Of a stretch of 64,000 nucleotides of DNA, positions 35,178 to 42,970 are shown one piece after another. Numbering within the stretch: position 1 is the stretch's first letter; each line of letters starts with the position of its first letter. A program made the translations under genes and the position numbers. The DNA is from an uncultured Acidobacteriota bacterium (GTDB taxonomy: Bacteria; Acidobacteriota; Blastocatellia; RBC074). The stretch spans positions 124,001-188,000 of the forward strand of contig CADECP010000007.1 in the NCBI GenBank assembly GCA_902825875.1. The letters run 5' to 3'. The notes under the pieces were generated by a model that had not been told where the DNA came from, did not search any database, and saw only the letters and a list, made by a program, of their open reading frames with translations.

Positions 35178-35627
35178 TCAGCCAAGTTTCAAACACATAC
35201 AAACCGCCGCCGAACATCTTGGCAGACACCATTCCGATGAGTCAGTAAACGTTTGATCGAAGTTGCTTCGCGCGGTTTCGGCAAATCCGAATTGCCGCGC
35301 GAAGAAATCTTTGGCCGTTGTCGTCAACAACACGACTTCGCTGACGCCTGTCGCCAATGCTTCGTCGAGCAAACGCGCTGTCAGCGCCCTGCCCAATCCG
35401 CTTCGTTGCACTTCAGGCGAAACTGCCAGCGAACGCAACAATGTTACGTCGCCGTATCGTTCCTGCCCAACACAGCCAATCAACTTGCCGTCGTCGCGCG
35501 CGACCAGGAATTCGCCGAAATGTTCAGCGACTCCTTCCGTCGGCAGACTCACTTCGCCGAGCAACGCCAGAACTTCATCGAGTTCGCTTGCAATCGCGCG
35601 CGTGATGGTTGGAGTTTTAACGGTCAT
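35178..35627 (-). CDS. arsN2: Arsenic-resistance N-acetyltransferase ArsN2-like
   Basis: The protein has 149 residues from the ATG at 35627. It has a GNAT fold: EVLALLGEVSLPTEGV near the start, FLVARDDGKLIGCVGQERYGDVTLLRSLAVSPEVQRSGLGRAL (acetyl-CoA loop), and VVLLTTTAKDFFARQFGFAETAR. This pattern is that of ArsN2 proteins found next to ars genes. The family may acetylate an amino group of an arsenical or related toxin. The start overlaps the arsI stop (ATGA) and the order arsI-arsN2 supports the call. Confidence 0.8.
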   Translation of the reverse strand: MTVKTPTITRAIASELDEVLALLGEVSLPTEGVAEHFGEFLVARDDGKLIGCVGQERYGDVTLLRSLAVSPEVQRSGLGRALTARLLDEALATGVSEVVLLTTTAKDFFARQFGFAETARSNFDQTFTDSSEWCLPRCSAAVCMCLKLG

Positions 35628-36100
35628 TGGCCGCAGGCTCCGCCGATTTGAACCATGCCCGGTTGCCCTGTCGTACAACACCCGACGGTTTGCGCCGCCG
35701 CATCGGATGTTTCTGGCAAATTGTCTTCCAACACGACGAACACCTCCCAGCGATACCCATTCGGATCAACCACCCAGACTTTGTCCTGCACTGCGTAACA
35801 ACACGAAGTTTGTTTTTCTTCCAGCGCGATTGGCAATCCGCGTTCGACCAATCGGTCACGCATTGCCAAAACGGTTTCGGTGCTGCCGACTTGAACTCCC
35901 AGATGATTGACACCGCCCGAACCGTGTTCCAGCTTCGACGGGTATTCGTTGAGCGTCAGGTTGACCGGCGGTTCGGCAACATCGAATTTGGCGTAGCCGG
36001 TGCGTACTTTTGCCGGTTCGATCCCCCACAATGAACGATAAAACTTCAGCGATTCTTCCAGATTGTTGACATTCAATGCGACGTGAATTTTTGGCGTCAT
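35624..36100 (-). CDS. arsI: ArsI/CadI-family glyoxalase-fold arsenic resistance protein
   Basis: The protein has 158 residues from the ATG at 36100 (GGAGGG upstream). The vicinal-oxygen-chelate fold shows KIHVALNVNNLEESLKFYRSLWG, YAKFDVAEPPVNLTLNE, GGVNHLGVQV, KQTSCCYAVQDKVWVVDPNGYRWEVFVVLED. The CC pair is the one associated with C-As lyase activity on trivalent organoarsenicals, although some members bind cadmium. The Cys-rich tail (VGCCTTGQ, GGACGQ) is also typical. It is transcribed divergently from arsR. Confidence 0.9.
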   Translation of the reverse strand: MTPKIHVALNVNNLEESLKFYRSLWGIEPAKVRTGYAKFDVAEPPVNLTLNEYPSKLEHGSGGVNHLGVQVGSTETVLAMRDRLVERGLPIALEEKQTSCCYAVQDKVWVVDPNGYRWEVFVVLEDNLPETSDAAAQTVGCCTTGQPGMVQIGGACGQ

Positions 36101-36124
36101 AACTTTCTCCCTCCTCAAGGAAAA

Positions 36125-36237
36125 GTAGAACAAGCTGCGAGCTTGTTCTACGGTTTTTGCGAAAACTACATACGCTTGCCCGTATGCGTCGCGGAAGATA
36201 CTCGCAAGAACTACATTCGTCAAGGCGAATATAGTTT
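36125..36237. promoter_or_regulatory. Hairpin cluster between arsI and arsR
   Basis: Three inverted repeats lie in the 174-base divergent spacer: a perfect 12-bp stem GTAGAACAAGCT/AGCTTGTTCTAC (36125-36151), CATACG/CGTATG near 36169-36186, and AACTACATTCG/CGAATATAGTT near 36210-36236. One may be an ArsR operator, but the first looks like a mobile palindromic repeat. Which one is the operator cannot be told from sequence. Confidence 0.6.
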
Positions 36238-36261
36238 GTCGCCAAGAAAAATTTCTTTGGC

Positions 36262-36267
36262 TATAAT
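36262..36267 (+). promoter_or_regulatory. -10 element for a probably leaderless arsR transcript
   Basis: TATAAT ends 8 bases before the arsR ATG. The predicted start of transcription would fall on or next to the ATG, and there is no Shine-Dalgarno sequence, so the mRNA may be leaderless. The -35 region is poor, consistent with a regulated promoter. Confidence 0.45.
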
Positions 36268-36274
36268 CCGGGCT

Positions 36275-36697
36275 ATGGCAGAAAAAACATCCAAGCGAAA
36301 AAAGAAATCTGAAGAGAATAAGTTGCTGACGCAAATGTCCGAACTGTTGAAAGCCTGTTCAGATCAAACGCGGCTGCGGTTGTTGAACCTGCTGGCTGCC
36401 GAAGGCGAAATTTGCGTCTGCCACTTGGTGGATGTGCTGGGGACGAACCAACCGAAAGTTTCGCGCCATCTGGCTTACCTGAAGCGCGCCGGTTTGGTCA
36501 GCGACCGCAAAGACAGTTTGTGGGTGTATTACCGTTTGTCGGAATCGCTGGCTGCTCACGCTGCGCGACTGATCGAATGCGTCAATTCCTGCTGCGCCGA
36601 TTCGCCGGAAGCGCAGCAAGACGTGACCAAGTTGCGCGAAGTGAAACAGGCTCAACCGCTGGTGATGATTATGCGCCGTAGCGCCTCAGCAAAATAA
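36275..36697 (+). CDS. arsR: ArsR-family arsenic-responsive repressor
   Basis: The protein has 140 residues from the ATG at 36275. A lysine-rich N-terminus precedes the winged helix: LLKACSDQTRLRLLNLLAAEGEICVCHLVDVLGTNQPKVSRHLAYLKRAGLV. EICVCHL is the ELCVCDL-type arsenite-binding motif of classic ArsR. The C-terminus has a second cysteine pair (VNSCCADS). It should repress the divergent arsI-arsN2 pair and itself until trivalent arsenic binds. No efflux pump gene (arsB or acr3) or arsC is visible here. Confidence 0.93.
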   Translation: MAEKTSKRKKKSEENKLLTQMSELLKACSDQTRLRLLNLLAAEGEICVCHLVDVLGTNQPKVSRHLAYLKRAGLVSDRKDSLWVYYRLSESLAAHAARLIECVNSCCADSPEAQQDVTKLREVKQAQPLVMIMRRSASAK

Positions 36698-36715
36698 GCG
36701 CAACGAAAGTCCCGG

Positions 36716-36745
36716 TTGACAGGTTTTCGACGGGGCGCGTATGCT
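36716..36745 (+). promoter_or_regulatory. Promoter of the pncB operon
   Basis: TTGACA (36716-36721) and TATGCT (36740-36745) are spaced by 18 bases and located about 45 bases before the pncB start. A strong match to the sigma70 consensus. Confidence 0.7.
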
Positions 36746-36787
36746 TCGTGTACTTCATACACTAAGTAGGGCGAGGAGAAAACGAAC

Positions 36788-38149
36788 TTGAACTCTGAAC
36801 ACAACGCGCCACGAATGTCCGGTCTGGCAACCGATCTTTATCAATTGACGATGGCGGCTGGGTATCACGCCAATAAGCGACACGAACGCGCCAGCTTTGA
36901 AATGTTCGTCCGGCGATTGCCGCCGAATCGGTCTTATCTGGTGGCGGCGGGGTTGGAGCAGGCGTTGAGCTTTCTCAACACCGTCAGTTTCAGTGCTGGG
37001 GAAATTGACTACTTGCGCGGGTTGCCGGTGTTCGCTCATGTCGCGCCGGAATTTTTTGAGTACCTGTCGCGGTTTCGGTTCAGCGGCGAAGTTTGGGCAA
37101 TGCCGGAAGGAACTGTTGCTTTTCCGGGCGAACCGCTGTTGCGTGTGACTGCGCCGTTGATCGAGGCGCAGATAGTCGAAACTTTTCTGCTGTCCACGAT
37201 CAATTTTCAAACTCTGATCGCCACCAAAGCCGCGCGCATAGTCGAAGCCGCCGAAGGACGTGGCGTGATCGAATTTGGCGCTCGGCGCTGTCACGGATTC
37301 GATGCTGCGATTTACGCAGCGCGAGCGGCATTCATCGGCGGTTGCATCGGCACGTCCAACGTCGAAGCTGGCTACCGGTTCGGTTTGCCTGTGTATGGAA
37401 CCGCCGGACATTCGTGGACGCTGGCGTTTGAAAAAGAGATGGACGCTTTTCGCGCCTACCACAAAGTTTTTCCCGAAAGCACAACCTTGTTGTTGGACAC
37501 TTACGACACTCTGCAAGCTGCGCGATTGGCGACGGAATTCGGTTTGCAATTGCGCGGAGTTCGTCTGGACAGCGGCGACATCGGAGCTTTGGCCAAACAA
37601 GTGCGCGCGATTTTGGATGAAGCGGGGATGAAAGAAACTCGCATTTTGGCCAGCAACGACCTGGACGAATTCAAAATTGCCGACTTGCTGGCTGCCAAAG
37701 CACCAGTGGATTTGTTTGGCGTCGGCACGGAACTTTCGACTTCGCGCGATGCTCCGGCGCTGGGCGGCGTTTACAAACTGGTCGAAGTCGAATTCCCCGA
37801 CCGCATCGAACCGAAAATGAAACTGAGCCGCGAAAAGGCTACGTATCCGCATCGAAAACAGGTCTGGCGCGAATCCGACAGCGCAGGCAATTTCAGCCGC
37901 GACGTGATTGCGATGGCTGACGAAACTGGTCAGCCCGGTGAGGCTCTGTTGAAATGCGTGATGCGAAACGGCGTGTTGACGGAATCGTTGCCAAGTCTTG
38001 AACAAACCCAGCAGCATTCAAAACACCAACTGGCGCGGTTGCCGCAACAGTTCAAACGAATCAGCGATGCCGAAACTTTCCCTGTGCGATTTAGCGATGA
38101 ACTGTTCCGGCGACGAACGGAGTTAATGAGCCAGCTAGAAGGCAAATAA
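36788..38149 (+). CDS. pncB: Nicotinate phosphoribosyltransferase
   Basis: The protein has 453 residues. LATDLYQLTMAAGY opens the domain. The active-site region reads TNFQT-like (INFQTLIATKAARIVEAA), EFGARRCHG, GTAGHSW (reactive His) and RLDSGDIGALAKQVRAILD. It makes nicotinate mononucleotide from nicotinate and PRPP, the entry step of the Preiss-Handler route. The TTG start at 36788 is chosen because GAGGAG lies nine bases upstream; an ATG at 36815 is the alternative. It is the first gene of a tight operon with a macro-domain gene and a nicotinamidase-like gene. Confidence 0.95.
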   Translation: MNSEHNAPRMSGLATDLYQLTMAAGYHANKRHERASFEMFVRRLPPNRSYLVAAGLEQALSFLNTVSFSAGEIDYLRGLPVFAHVAPEFFEYLSRFRFSGEVWAMPEGTVAFPGEPLLRVTAPLIEAQIVETFLLSTINFQTLIATKAARIVEAAEGRGVIEFGARRCHGFDAAIYAARAAFIGGCIGTSNVEAGYRFGLPVYGTAGHSWTLAFEKEMDAFRAYHKVFPESTTLLLDTYDTLQAARLATEFGLQLRGVRLDSGDIGALAKQVRAILDEAGMKETRILASNDLDEFKIADLLAAKAPVDLFGVGTELSTSRDAPALGGVYKLVEVEFPDRIEPKMKLSREKATYPHRKQVWRESDSAGNFSRDVIAMADETGQPGEALLKCVMRNGVLTESLPSLEQTQQHSKHQLARLPQQFKRISDAETFPVRFSDELFRRRTELMSQLEGK

Positions 38150-38159
38150 CGGAGGAGTT

Positions 38160-38699
38160 ATGCGAATCGAAATCCGACAAGGCGACATCACCGAACAGCC
38201 AGACGTTGACGCCATCGTCAACGCCGCAAACACCGAACTGATTTTGGGTTCAGGCGTCGCCGGAGCCATCCGACGAAAAGGCGGCAAGATCATTGACGAA
38301 GAAGGCCAGCGGCAAGCGCCGATAAGTTTGGGCGAAGCCGCTGTGACGACCGCCGGAACGCTGCCGAACAAATTCGTGATTCACGCCGCGGCGATGGGTT
38401 ATCGCGCCGAAGATGATCTGGTGCCGAAAAAGCCCGGAACCGATTCCAGCGCCGAAATTATTCGCCACGCGACATTGAATAGTTTGCGCCGAGCCGAAGA
38501 ACTTAATCTGCGCTCCATAGCCTTTCCGGCATTGGCGACCGGTGTTGCTGGCTTTCCGGTAGACGAATGCGCCGAAACGATGATTGGCGCAACGCGCGAT
38601 TATGCGACGGCGAACCCTGACAGTTCGATTGAATTGGTCGTTTTCGTTTTGTTCACGCAGGATGATTTCGCGGTTTTTGAACGATTCAAACAGCAGTGA
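38160..38699 (+). CDS. Macro-domain (ADP-ribose-binding) protein
   Basis: The protein has 179 residues and a single macro domain: IEIRQGDITEQPDVDAIVNAANTELILGSGVAGAIRRKGG (ADP-ribose pocket with the NAANT motif), VIHAAAMGY, and SIAFPALATGVAGFPVDECAETM. Such proteins remove ADP-ribose from proteins or hydrolyse O-acetyl-ADP-ribose or ADP-ribose-1''-phosphate. Placed between pncB and a nicotinamidase-like gene, it probably recycles ADP-ribose units linked to NAD turnover. Strong ribosome binding site (GGAGGAG). Confidence 0.93.
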   Translation: MRIEIRQGDITEQPDVDAIVNAANTELILGSGVAGAIRRKGGKIIDEEGQRQAPISLGEAAVTTAGTLPNKFVIHAAAMGYRAEDDLVPKKPGTDSSAEIIRHATLNSLRRAEELNLRSIAFPALATGVAGFPVDECAETMIGATRDYATANPDSSIELVVFVLFTQDDFAVFERFKQQ

Positions 38700-38706
38700 G
38701 GAAGAA

Positions 38707-39321
38707 ATGATTTTTTTTGATGTAGACACGCAGTTTGATTTTATGGAGCCGGGCGGCGCGCTGTACGTTCCGCAGGCGGAAACCGTCAAACCTAACTTGG
38801 AACGATTGCTGCGCGCGGCTGGCGAATCAGTGGTGGCAACGATTTCTTCGCGGTGCGCTCACCAACCCGGCGACCCGGAGTTTCAAATGTTTCCGCCTCA
38901 CTGTCTGGAAGGCACGCCCGGAGCCGAGCGCGTGTTGGCGGAATTGCCGCAACTTCCTAGTCAGGAAATTGCGGTGGATGCGGTGGCCGATGCTCACACG
39001 CAGCTTGAAGCGGGGAAGCATTACGTTGTCAAAAAAATCGTCTTCGATATGTTTTCCAGCAAGTGGCTGGACGGTTTGCGCCAGCGCGGAGCTTTTCGCG
39101 GCGAGCATTGCGTCGTTTTTGGCGTGGCGACTGATTATTGTGTTCGTGCTTGTGTGCTCGGTTTGGTCGAAGCAGGCGCGCAAGTGCAAGTTGTCGAAGA
39201 CGCCATTCGCGGCGTTGCGCCGGAAACCACCGAACAAACGTTTGCCGAAATGCGCGCTGCCGGAGTTGAATTCACGACGACCGATGCCGTGTTGAAAAGT
39301 TTGAATCCAGAACAAAGGTGA
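38707..39321 (+). CDS. pncA: Nicotinamidase-like isochorismatase-fold hydrolase
   Basis: The protein has 204 residues. Catalytic triad of cysteine hydrolases: Asp in FFDVDTQFDFM (D5 or D7 region), Lys in VVKKIVFDMFSS, Cys in GVATDYCVRACVLG. CAHQPGDPEFQMFPPHCLEGTPG corresponds to the metal-binding and substrate region of nicotinamidases. It would convert nicotinamide to nicotinate, the substrate of PncB in the same operon. Sequence alone cannot exclude another amidase substrate, but the context is persuasive. ATG at 38707 follows GAGG. Confidence 0.82.
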   Translation: MIFFDVDTQFDFMEPGGALYVPQAETVKPNLERLLRAAGESVVATISSRCAHQPGDPEFQMFPPHCLEGTPGAERVLAELPQLPSQEIAVDAVADAHTQLEAGKHYVVKKIVFDMFSSKWLDGLRQRGAFRGEHCVVFGVATDYCVRACVLGLVEAGAQVQVVEDAIRGVAPETTEQTFAEMRAAGVEFTTTDAVLKSLNPEQR

Positions 39322-39326
39322 GCGGA

Positions 39327-39674
39327 ATGAATCAACGATTGCCCAAAAACATTTTGATCGTTTTGTTTGTCGCCATTTTGATCGGCATGTTGTGGGTGAC
39401 GATCAAAGCCAGTTTGGTCGAAAATGTTTTCAATGTCGGCCCGCGCGTTTGGCCGGAACCTTGGTGGGTGGCGACTTTGTGGGATGCTTATTGCGGTTTC
39501 GTCACGTTTTACGTCTGGGTGTTTTACAAAGAAACCGGCTGGCTGTCGCGCGTCGTCTGGTTTGTGTTGGTGATGTGTTTGGGCAACATCGCCATGTCAG
39601 TCTACGTGCTGATCCAGTTGTTGCGTTTGCCCGCCGAAGCCACTTGGGCGGATTTGCTGTTGAGAAAACAATGA
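39327..39674 (+). CDS. DUF1475-like membrane protein
   Basis: The protein has 115 residues and three hydrophobic helices. The pattern IIGMLWVTIKASL..NVF, WWVATLWDAYCGFVTFYVWVFYKE, matches my recollection of DUF1475. The GAAEK-like WDAYCGF(x)TFY block is the most conserved part. ATG at 39327 is preceded by AGGTGAGCGGA. No function is known. It overlaps the next small ORF by four bases, so it belongs to the pncB-miaA operon. Confidence 0.7.
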   Translation: MNQRLPKNILIVLFVAILIGMLWVTIKASLVENVFNVGPRVWPEPWWVATLWDAYCGFVTFYVWVFYKETGWLSRVVWFVLVMCLGNIAMSVYVLIQLLRLPAEATWADLLLRKQ

Positions 39675-39805
39675 CCAGAAAACAACAACTCGGCGTTTGG
39701 TTGTTGCTGACCATCTTGCTGGCGATTGCTGCGTATCGCTGGCTGACCCTGCCTGCCCTATTGCTGCCGACAGCGGCCTGTCGCCGGCTGAACTTATCTG
39801 AATGA
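39671..39805 (+). CDS. Small membrane protein, 44 residues
   Basis: The start overlaps the DUF1475 stop (ATGA) and the stop overlaps the miaA start (ATGA), so coupling on both sides supports translation. The peptide starts MTRKQQLGVWLLLTILLAIA, one membrane helix, and ends in a polar tail. It is not a recognised family. A non-coding linker is the alternative. Confidence 0.45.
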   Translation: MTRKQQLGVWLLLTILLAIAAYRWLTLPALLLPTAACRRLNLSE

Positions 39806-40761
39806 CCGCTGCAAAGAAACAACCTCTTATTGCCGTCGTTGGGCCGACCGCTTCGGGCAAAAGCGATCTGGGCATCGCGCTCGCGCATCGTTTCGACGGC
39901 GAAGTCATCAACTGCGATTCGGTGCAAACCTATCGTGGGATTTACGTCGCCACAGCCAAAGTTCCGCCTGAAGAGCAGCAAGGCATACCGCATCATCTGA
40001 TAGACATCGTCGAACCGACTTACAATTTGACGGCGGTTGAGTGGGCGGAGCGCGCGCGCGAAGTCATCGCCGATCTGGAAGCGCGTGGCAAACAAGCCTT
40101 GTTAGTGGGAGGAACAGGATTTTACCTGCGCGCGTTGACGACGAAGTTTTTCGACTCGCCGGAAATTGACGAAAGTTTGCGGCCAAGATTTCAGCGAATA
40201 CTGGAACGTCGCGGAGCCGAGCATCTTCATCGCATGTTGTCGAAAGTTGATCCGCTGCTGGCTGCGAAGTTTGCGCCGAACGATTGGTCGCGCGTGATTC
40301 GCGCGCTGGAAGTTTATTTTTCATCTGGCAAGCCGCTCTCGGAGTGGCAAACCGCCACGCCAGAACAGCCGACCGAAGAAGCCGCGCGAATGTTTTATCT
40401 GGTGCTTCAACCGCCGCGCGAAGAACTTTACGACCGCATCAACCAGCGAACCGATTTGATGGTTGAGCGTGGCTTGCTGGGGGAAATCGAAAGCCTGATT
40501 GCCGCAGGCGTGCCGCATTCAGCCAAAGCTTTCAACGCGCATGGGTACAAACGATTTGTCGAATATCTGCTTGGCCAACGAACTTTGGAAAGCGCCGTCG
40601 AACAGATGAAGCTCGACACGCGCCATTACGCCAAACGCCAATGGACGTGGTGGCGCGCTCAGCAAAACACGTTCTGGTTGGAAGGTTTCGGCTTTGAAGA
40701 ATCAGTCATAGAAAAGGGCAGCCGCATTGTCACCAAGCTTCGTGAAAATTTTGAAAAATAG
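39802..40761 (+). CDS. miaA: tRNA dimethylallyltransferase
   Basis: The protein has 319 residues. It has the P-loop GPTASGKS (residues 14-21), DSVQTYRGIYVATAKVPPEE, VGGTGFYLRAL and RHYAKRQWTWWR near the end, all typical for MiaA. It transfers a dimethylallyl group to A37 of tRNAs reading UNN codons. It is the last gene of the NAD-salvage operon. Confidence 0.97.
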   Translation: MTAAKKQPLIAVVGPTASGKSDLGIALAHRFDGEVINCDSVQTYRGIYVATAKVPPEEQQGIPHHLIDIVEPTYNLTAVEWAERAREVIADLEARGKQALLVGGTGFYLRALTTKFFDSPEIDESLRPRFQRILERRGAEHLHRMLSKVDPLLAAKFAPNDWSRVIRALEVYFSSGKPLSEWQTATPEQPTEEAARMFYLVLQPPREELYDRINQRTDLMVERGLLGEIESLIAAGVPHSAKAFNAHGYKRFVEYLLGQRTLESAVEQMKLDTRHYAKRQWTWWRAQQNTFWLEGFGFEESVIEKGSRIVTKLRENFEK

Positions 40762-40895
40762 CTTTGCAAGAATTTTTCAAACCTGCCGTTCATCCGTCAC
40801 CAACTCCGAAAACCACTGGCATCCATACGTCTGCTGATGAAGTCCCGTCGGCAGGCTCACGATAATTTCAAACAAGCAACATCAGGAGCAAATTC

Positions 40896-42026
40896 ATGAA
40901 AGTCTGCCCGAAGTGTGCCCGTAGCTTTGCTGAAGGATTTCAATTTTGCCCGCAAGATGCAGCCGAGTTGGTCAAATACGACCTGCGCGCGCAATTGAAA
41001 CAGAACGAATTTCAATTCCTGCTCGAAGAGGAATCTTTCCCGCGACGATTGGCGCGCGAATTCGCCGACGCCGTTTACGATTTCAAACATAATCCGAAAA
41101 GCTTTCTTGCCGGATTGCTGCGCGGCGAATCCAGCACCCGTCGCCGAAAACAATTGCTACAAGCCGGAATGGCTTCGGCGGTGATTGCCTATGCGGCGGT
41201 GATGATGGCCGGGTTATTGATTGGCCTGTTCACGTCGCCTGCTCGACTGATCGCAGCAAAAGAACCGGAAGCGGCGCCAGTTGGTCCTTTGGTTCAGCGT
41301 GTGACGATTCTGAAACCGAAGCTGGATGAAGCGACTCAATCGCTCAAGAAAAGCGCCGGAAAACTCGGCGGCAGTTTTGACCGTGACCCGAATTCCGGCG
41401 GAGGCGGTGGCGCGCACGATAAATCGCCTGCACGCGCAGGCGTCCCGACGCAAGCATCGTTGCTTCAATTATTGCCGCCGAATCTCAATCTACCGAAGCC
41501 CAATCCAACTTTGGTAACGCCGATGACTGTGGTTGCCGACCCGAATGCGTTTTTGAAATACAAAGGCGAAATTGGCGATTGGCGAGGCAAAGGCAAGGAC
41601 GATTCGCTTGGCAACAGTGGGAGAAATGGAATTGGCGACGGGCCGGGCGATGGATACAGCGATGGCAATAAATTCGGAGTTGGCGGCAACGATCCGCGGT
41701 TTACTCGTAGCAAACCGACTGGAACGGACGCGGATGGCGATATTCCCAACGCCACGCGCGATATGCGCCCAACAATCACTTACAAAGAGCGAGCCAAATA
41801 CACCGAAGATGCTCGTCAGCACAGAATCGAAGGCACAGTCATTCTCAGCCTGGTTTTAGGAGCGGACGGACGCATCTTCGACGTTCGAATCGTTCGTCCG
41901 CTGTCACACGGATTGACTGAAGAAGCGATTCTGGCCGCGCAAAAAATTCGCTTCAATCCGGCGGTGCGCAACGGACGCGCGGTCAGCGTGCGAATGCAGA
42001 TCGAATATAACTTCACGCTGTATTGA
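40896..42026 (+). CDS. TonB-type energy transducer with N-terminal zinc ribbon
   Basis: The protein has 376 residues. The start is a three-cysteine ribbon (C4, C7, C18: VCPKCARSFAEGFQFCPQD), spaced as in the FHA-pseudokinase-MFS protein. One membrane helix at about 91-112 (MASAVIAYAAVMMAGLLIGLF) is followed by a Gly/Pro-rich spacer and a TonB C-terminal domain (about 290-376: ARQHRIEGTVILSLVLGADGRIFDVRIVRPLSHGLTEEAILAAQKIRFNPA). Such proteins pass proton-motive energy to outer-membrane receptors. The cytoplasmic ribbon is a variation common in this phylum. No exbB or exbD is nearby. Confidence 0.88.
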   Translation: MKVCPKCARSFAEGFQFCPQDAAELVKYDLRAQLKQNEFQFLLEEESFPRRLAREFADAVYDFKHNPKSFLAGLLRGESSTRRRKQLLQAGMASAVIAYAAVMMAGLLIGLFTSPARLIAAKEPEAAPVGPLVQRVTILKPKLDEATQSLKKSAGKLGGSFDRDPNSGGGGGAHDKSPARAGVPTQASLLQLLPPNLNLPKPNPTLVTPMTVVADPNAFLKYKGEIGDWRGKGKDDSLGNSGRNGIGDGPGDGYSDGNKFGVGGNDPRFTRSKPTGTDADGDIPNATRDMRPTITYKERAKYTEDARQHRIEGTVILSLVLGADGRIFDVRIVRPLSHGLTEEAILAAQKIRFNPAVRNGRAVSVRMQIEYNFTLY

Positions 42027-42030
42027 AAGT

Positions 42031-42056
42031 GTCAGTAGCACGACTGTAAAGGAGTG
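42031..42056. repeat. Degenerate copy of the GTCAGTACCGCGAC repeat
   Basis: GTCAGTAGCACGACTGTAAAGGAGTG is close to the right arm of the repeat at 54461-54534 and to the units inside uvrA (45296-45361). It lies just after the TonB gene stop. The second arm is not evident. Confidence 0.5.
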
Positions 42057-42235
42057 CATGTCGTTCACGCTTTACCTCCACAATCTCCAGTCCCCAAACT
42101 TGACGCCGCCGCAGCCTTCCCAGGCGCCGCAGACAGAGAGGAGTTGGACAAGAAGCAGCGAGGCCGTGCAGGCAACGTTACTTCATCGTTCTCTGTTTGC
42201 GGTGTCTGCGAAGACTGCGGCGGCATTTTTTTCGC

Positions 42236-42667
42236 TCAAAACGATTGGCGACGAAGTAATTGAATTTGCGGAAATGTTGAGGAAAGAGACTTGAAAAATC
42301 GTTCATCAGCCGTTAGCAATTGACAGTTTTGCGTTATGGCCAGCGATAGATAGAGACAATCATAAACTGCTTGTCGGTATGTTTGGGCAACAGAAAGCGC
42401 ATGCCTTACCAGCGTTGAAGAAGGCGTCAACGGGAAATTCAGGCCAAGCAAATCATTCAAACTGTCTACAGCTTCTTGTGCGGTCAGGTCGCCACGAGCA
42501 GAGCGTTTCCATAAAACGTTCCCGCATTCCGGTATCAACAAATCAGGAGCAATCAACTGATCGTCACCACGCTCGTATCGTTGAAGTAACTTCAGAGCCA
42601 GGACAGAATCATCTTCCCGTATGAACCACTTGATGGCGACTCCGGCATCCAACACATAAAGGCTCAT
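42236..42667 (-). CDS. VapC-like PIN-domain toxin
   Basis: The protein has 143 residues. PIN-domain acidic residues are present: D7 (LDAGVAIKWF), E in LIPECGNVLW, D in YDCLYLSLA and D in LLTADERFF. Such proteins are endoribonucleases, usually of type II toxin-antitoxin systems. The start overlaps the stop of the upstream antitoxin gene (42664-42667), so the two are coupled. Immediately downstream there is no clear terminator. Confidence 0.92.
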   Translation of the reverse strand: MSLYVLDAGVAIKWFIREDDSVLALKLLQRYERGDDQLIAPDLLIPECGNVLWKRSARGDLTAQEAVDSLNDLLGLNFPLTPSSTLVRHALSVAQTYRQAVYDCLYLSLAITQNCQLLTADERFFKSLSSTFPQIQLLRRQSF

Positions 42668-42918
42668 GCCAGTTCCTTTTCACGTCCTTCGCGTATTAAC
42701 TCAACGCTGTCTCCCAACTCACCACACCGTTGATAGATCGCCTCGCGGCGACGTTCCATGCGCTCCAAAATGGTCGCCAAGGGAACATTCGTTGATTCAG
42801 GCGATTCGTCAGCGGCTTCAATTGTAAGGTGGACTTTCGTTCGCTCCTTCAACTGAGTAAGCGGTTGAGCTAATCTCAAAACACCGTTCTCGTAAATTGC
42901 GTCAATTGTTATGCTCAT
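42664..42918 (-). CDS. DUF104/AF2212-like antitoxin
   Basis: The protein has 84 residues. The N-terminal pattern AIYENGVLRLAQPLTQLKERTKVHLTIE is the AF2212-like (DUF104) antitoxin fold; the C-terminal helix is charged and probably binds the toxin. GGAGG precedes the ATG. It is paired with the PIN-domain gene downstream. Confidence 0.88.
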   Translation of the reverse strand: MSITIDAIYENGVLRLAQPLTQLKERTKVHLTIEAADESPESTNVPLATILERMERRREAIYQRCGELGDSVELIREGREKELA

Positions 42919-42970
42919 AGTGTTAGTTCCTCCAACGCGAGCATTATAGCGACGACTGGCAACGAAGCCA

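Noticed and set aside
36755..38017. Minus-strand frame of about 420 codons opposite pncB
   Set aside because: It is antisense to a complete pncB with conserved motifs and has a low-complexity Gln/Arg/Phe-rich translation.
42058..42294. A 78-codon frame after the TonB gene, with AAGGAG near its ATG
   Set aside because: Its apparent ribosome binding site belongs to a degenerate repeat, its 3' end overlaps the PIN-toxin gene on the other strand, and its composition is that of repeat DNA, not of a protein.
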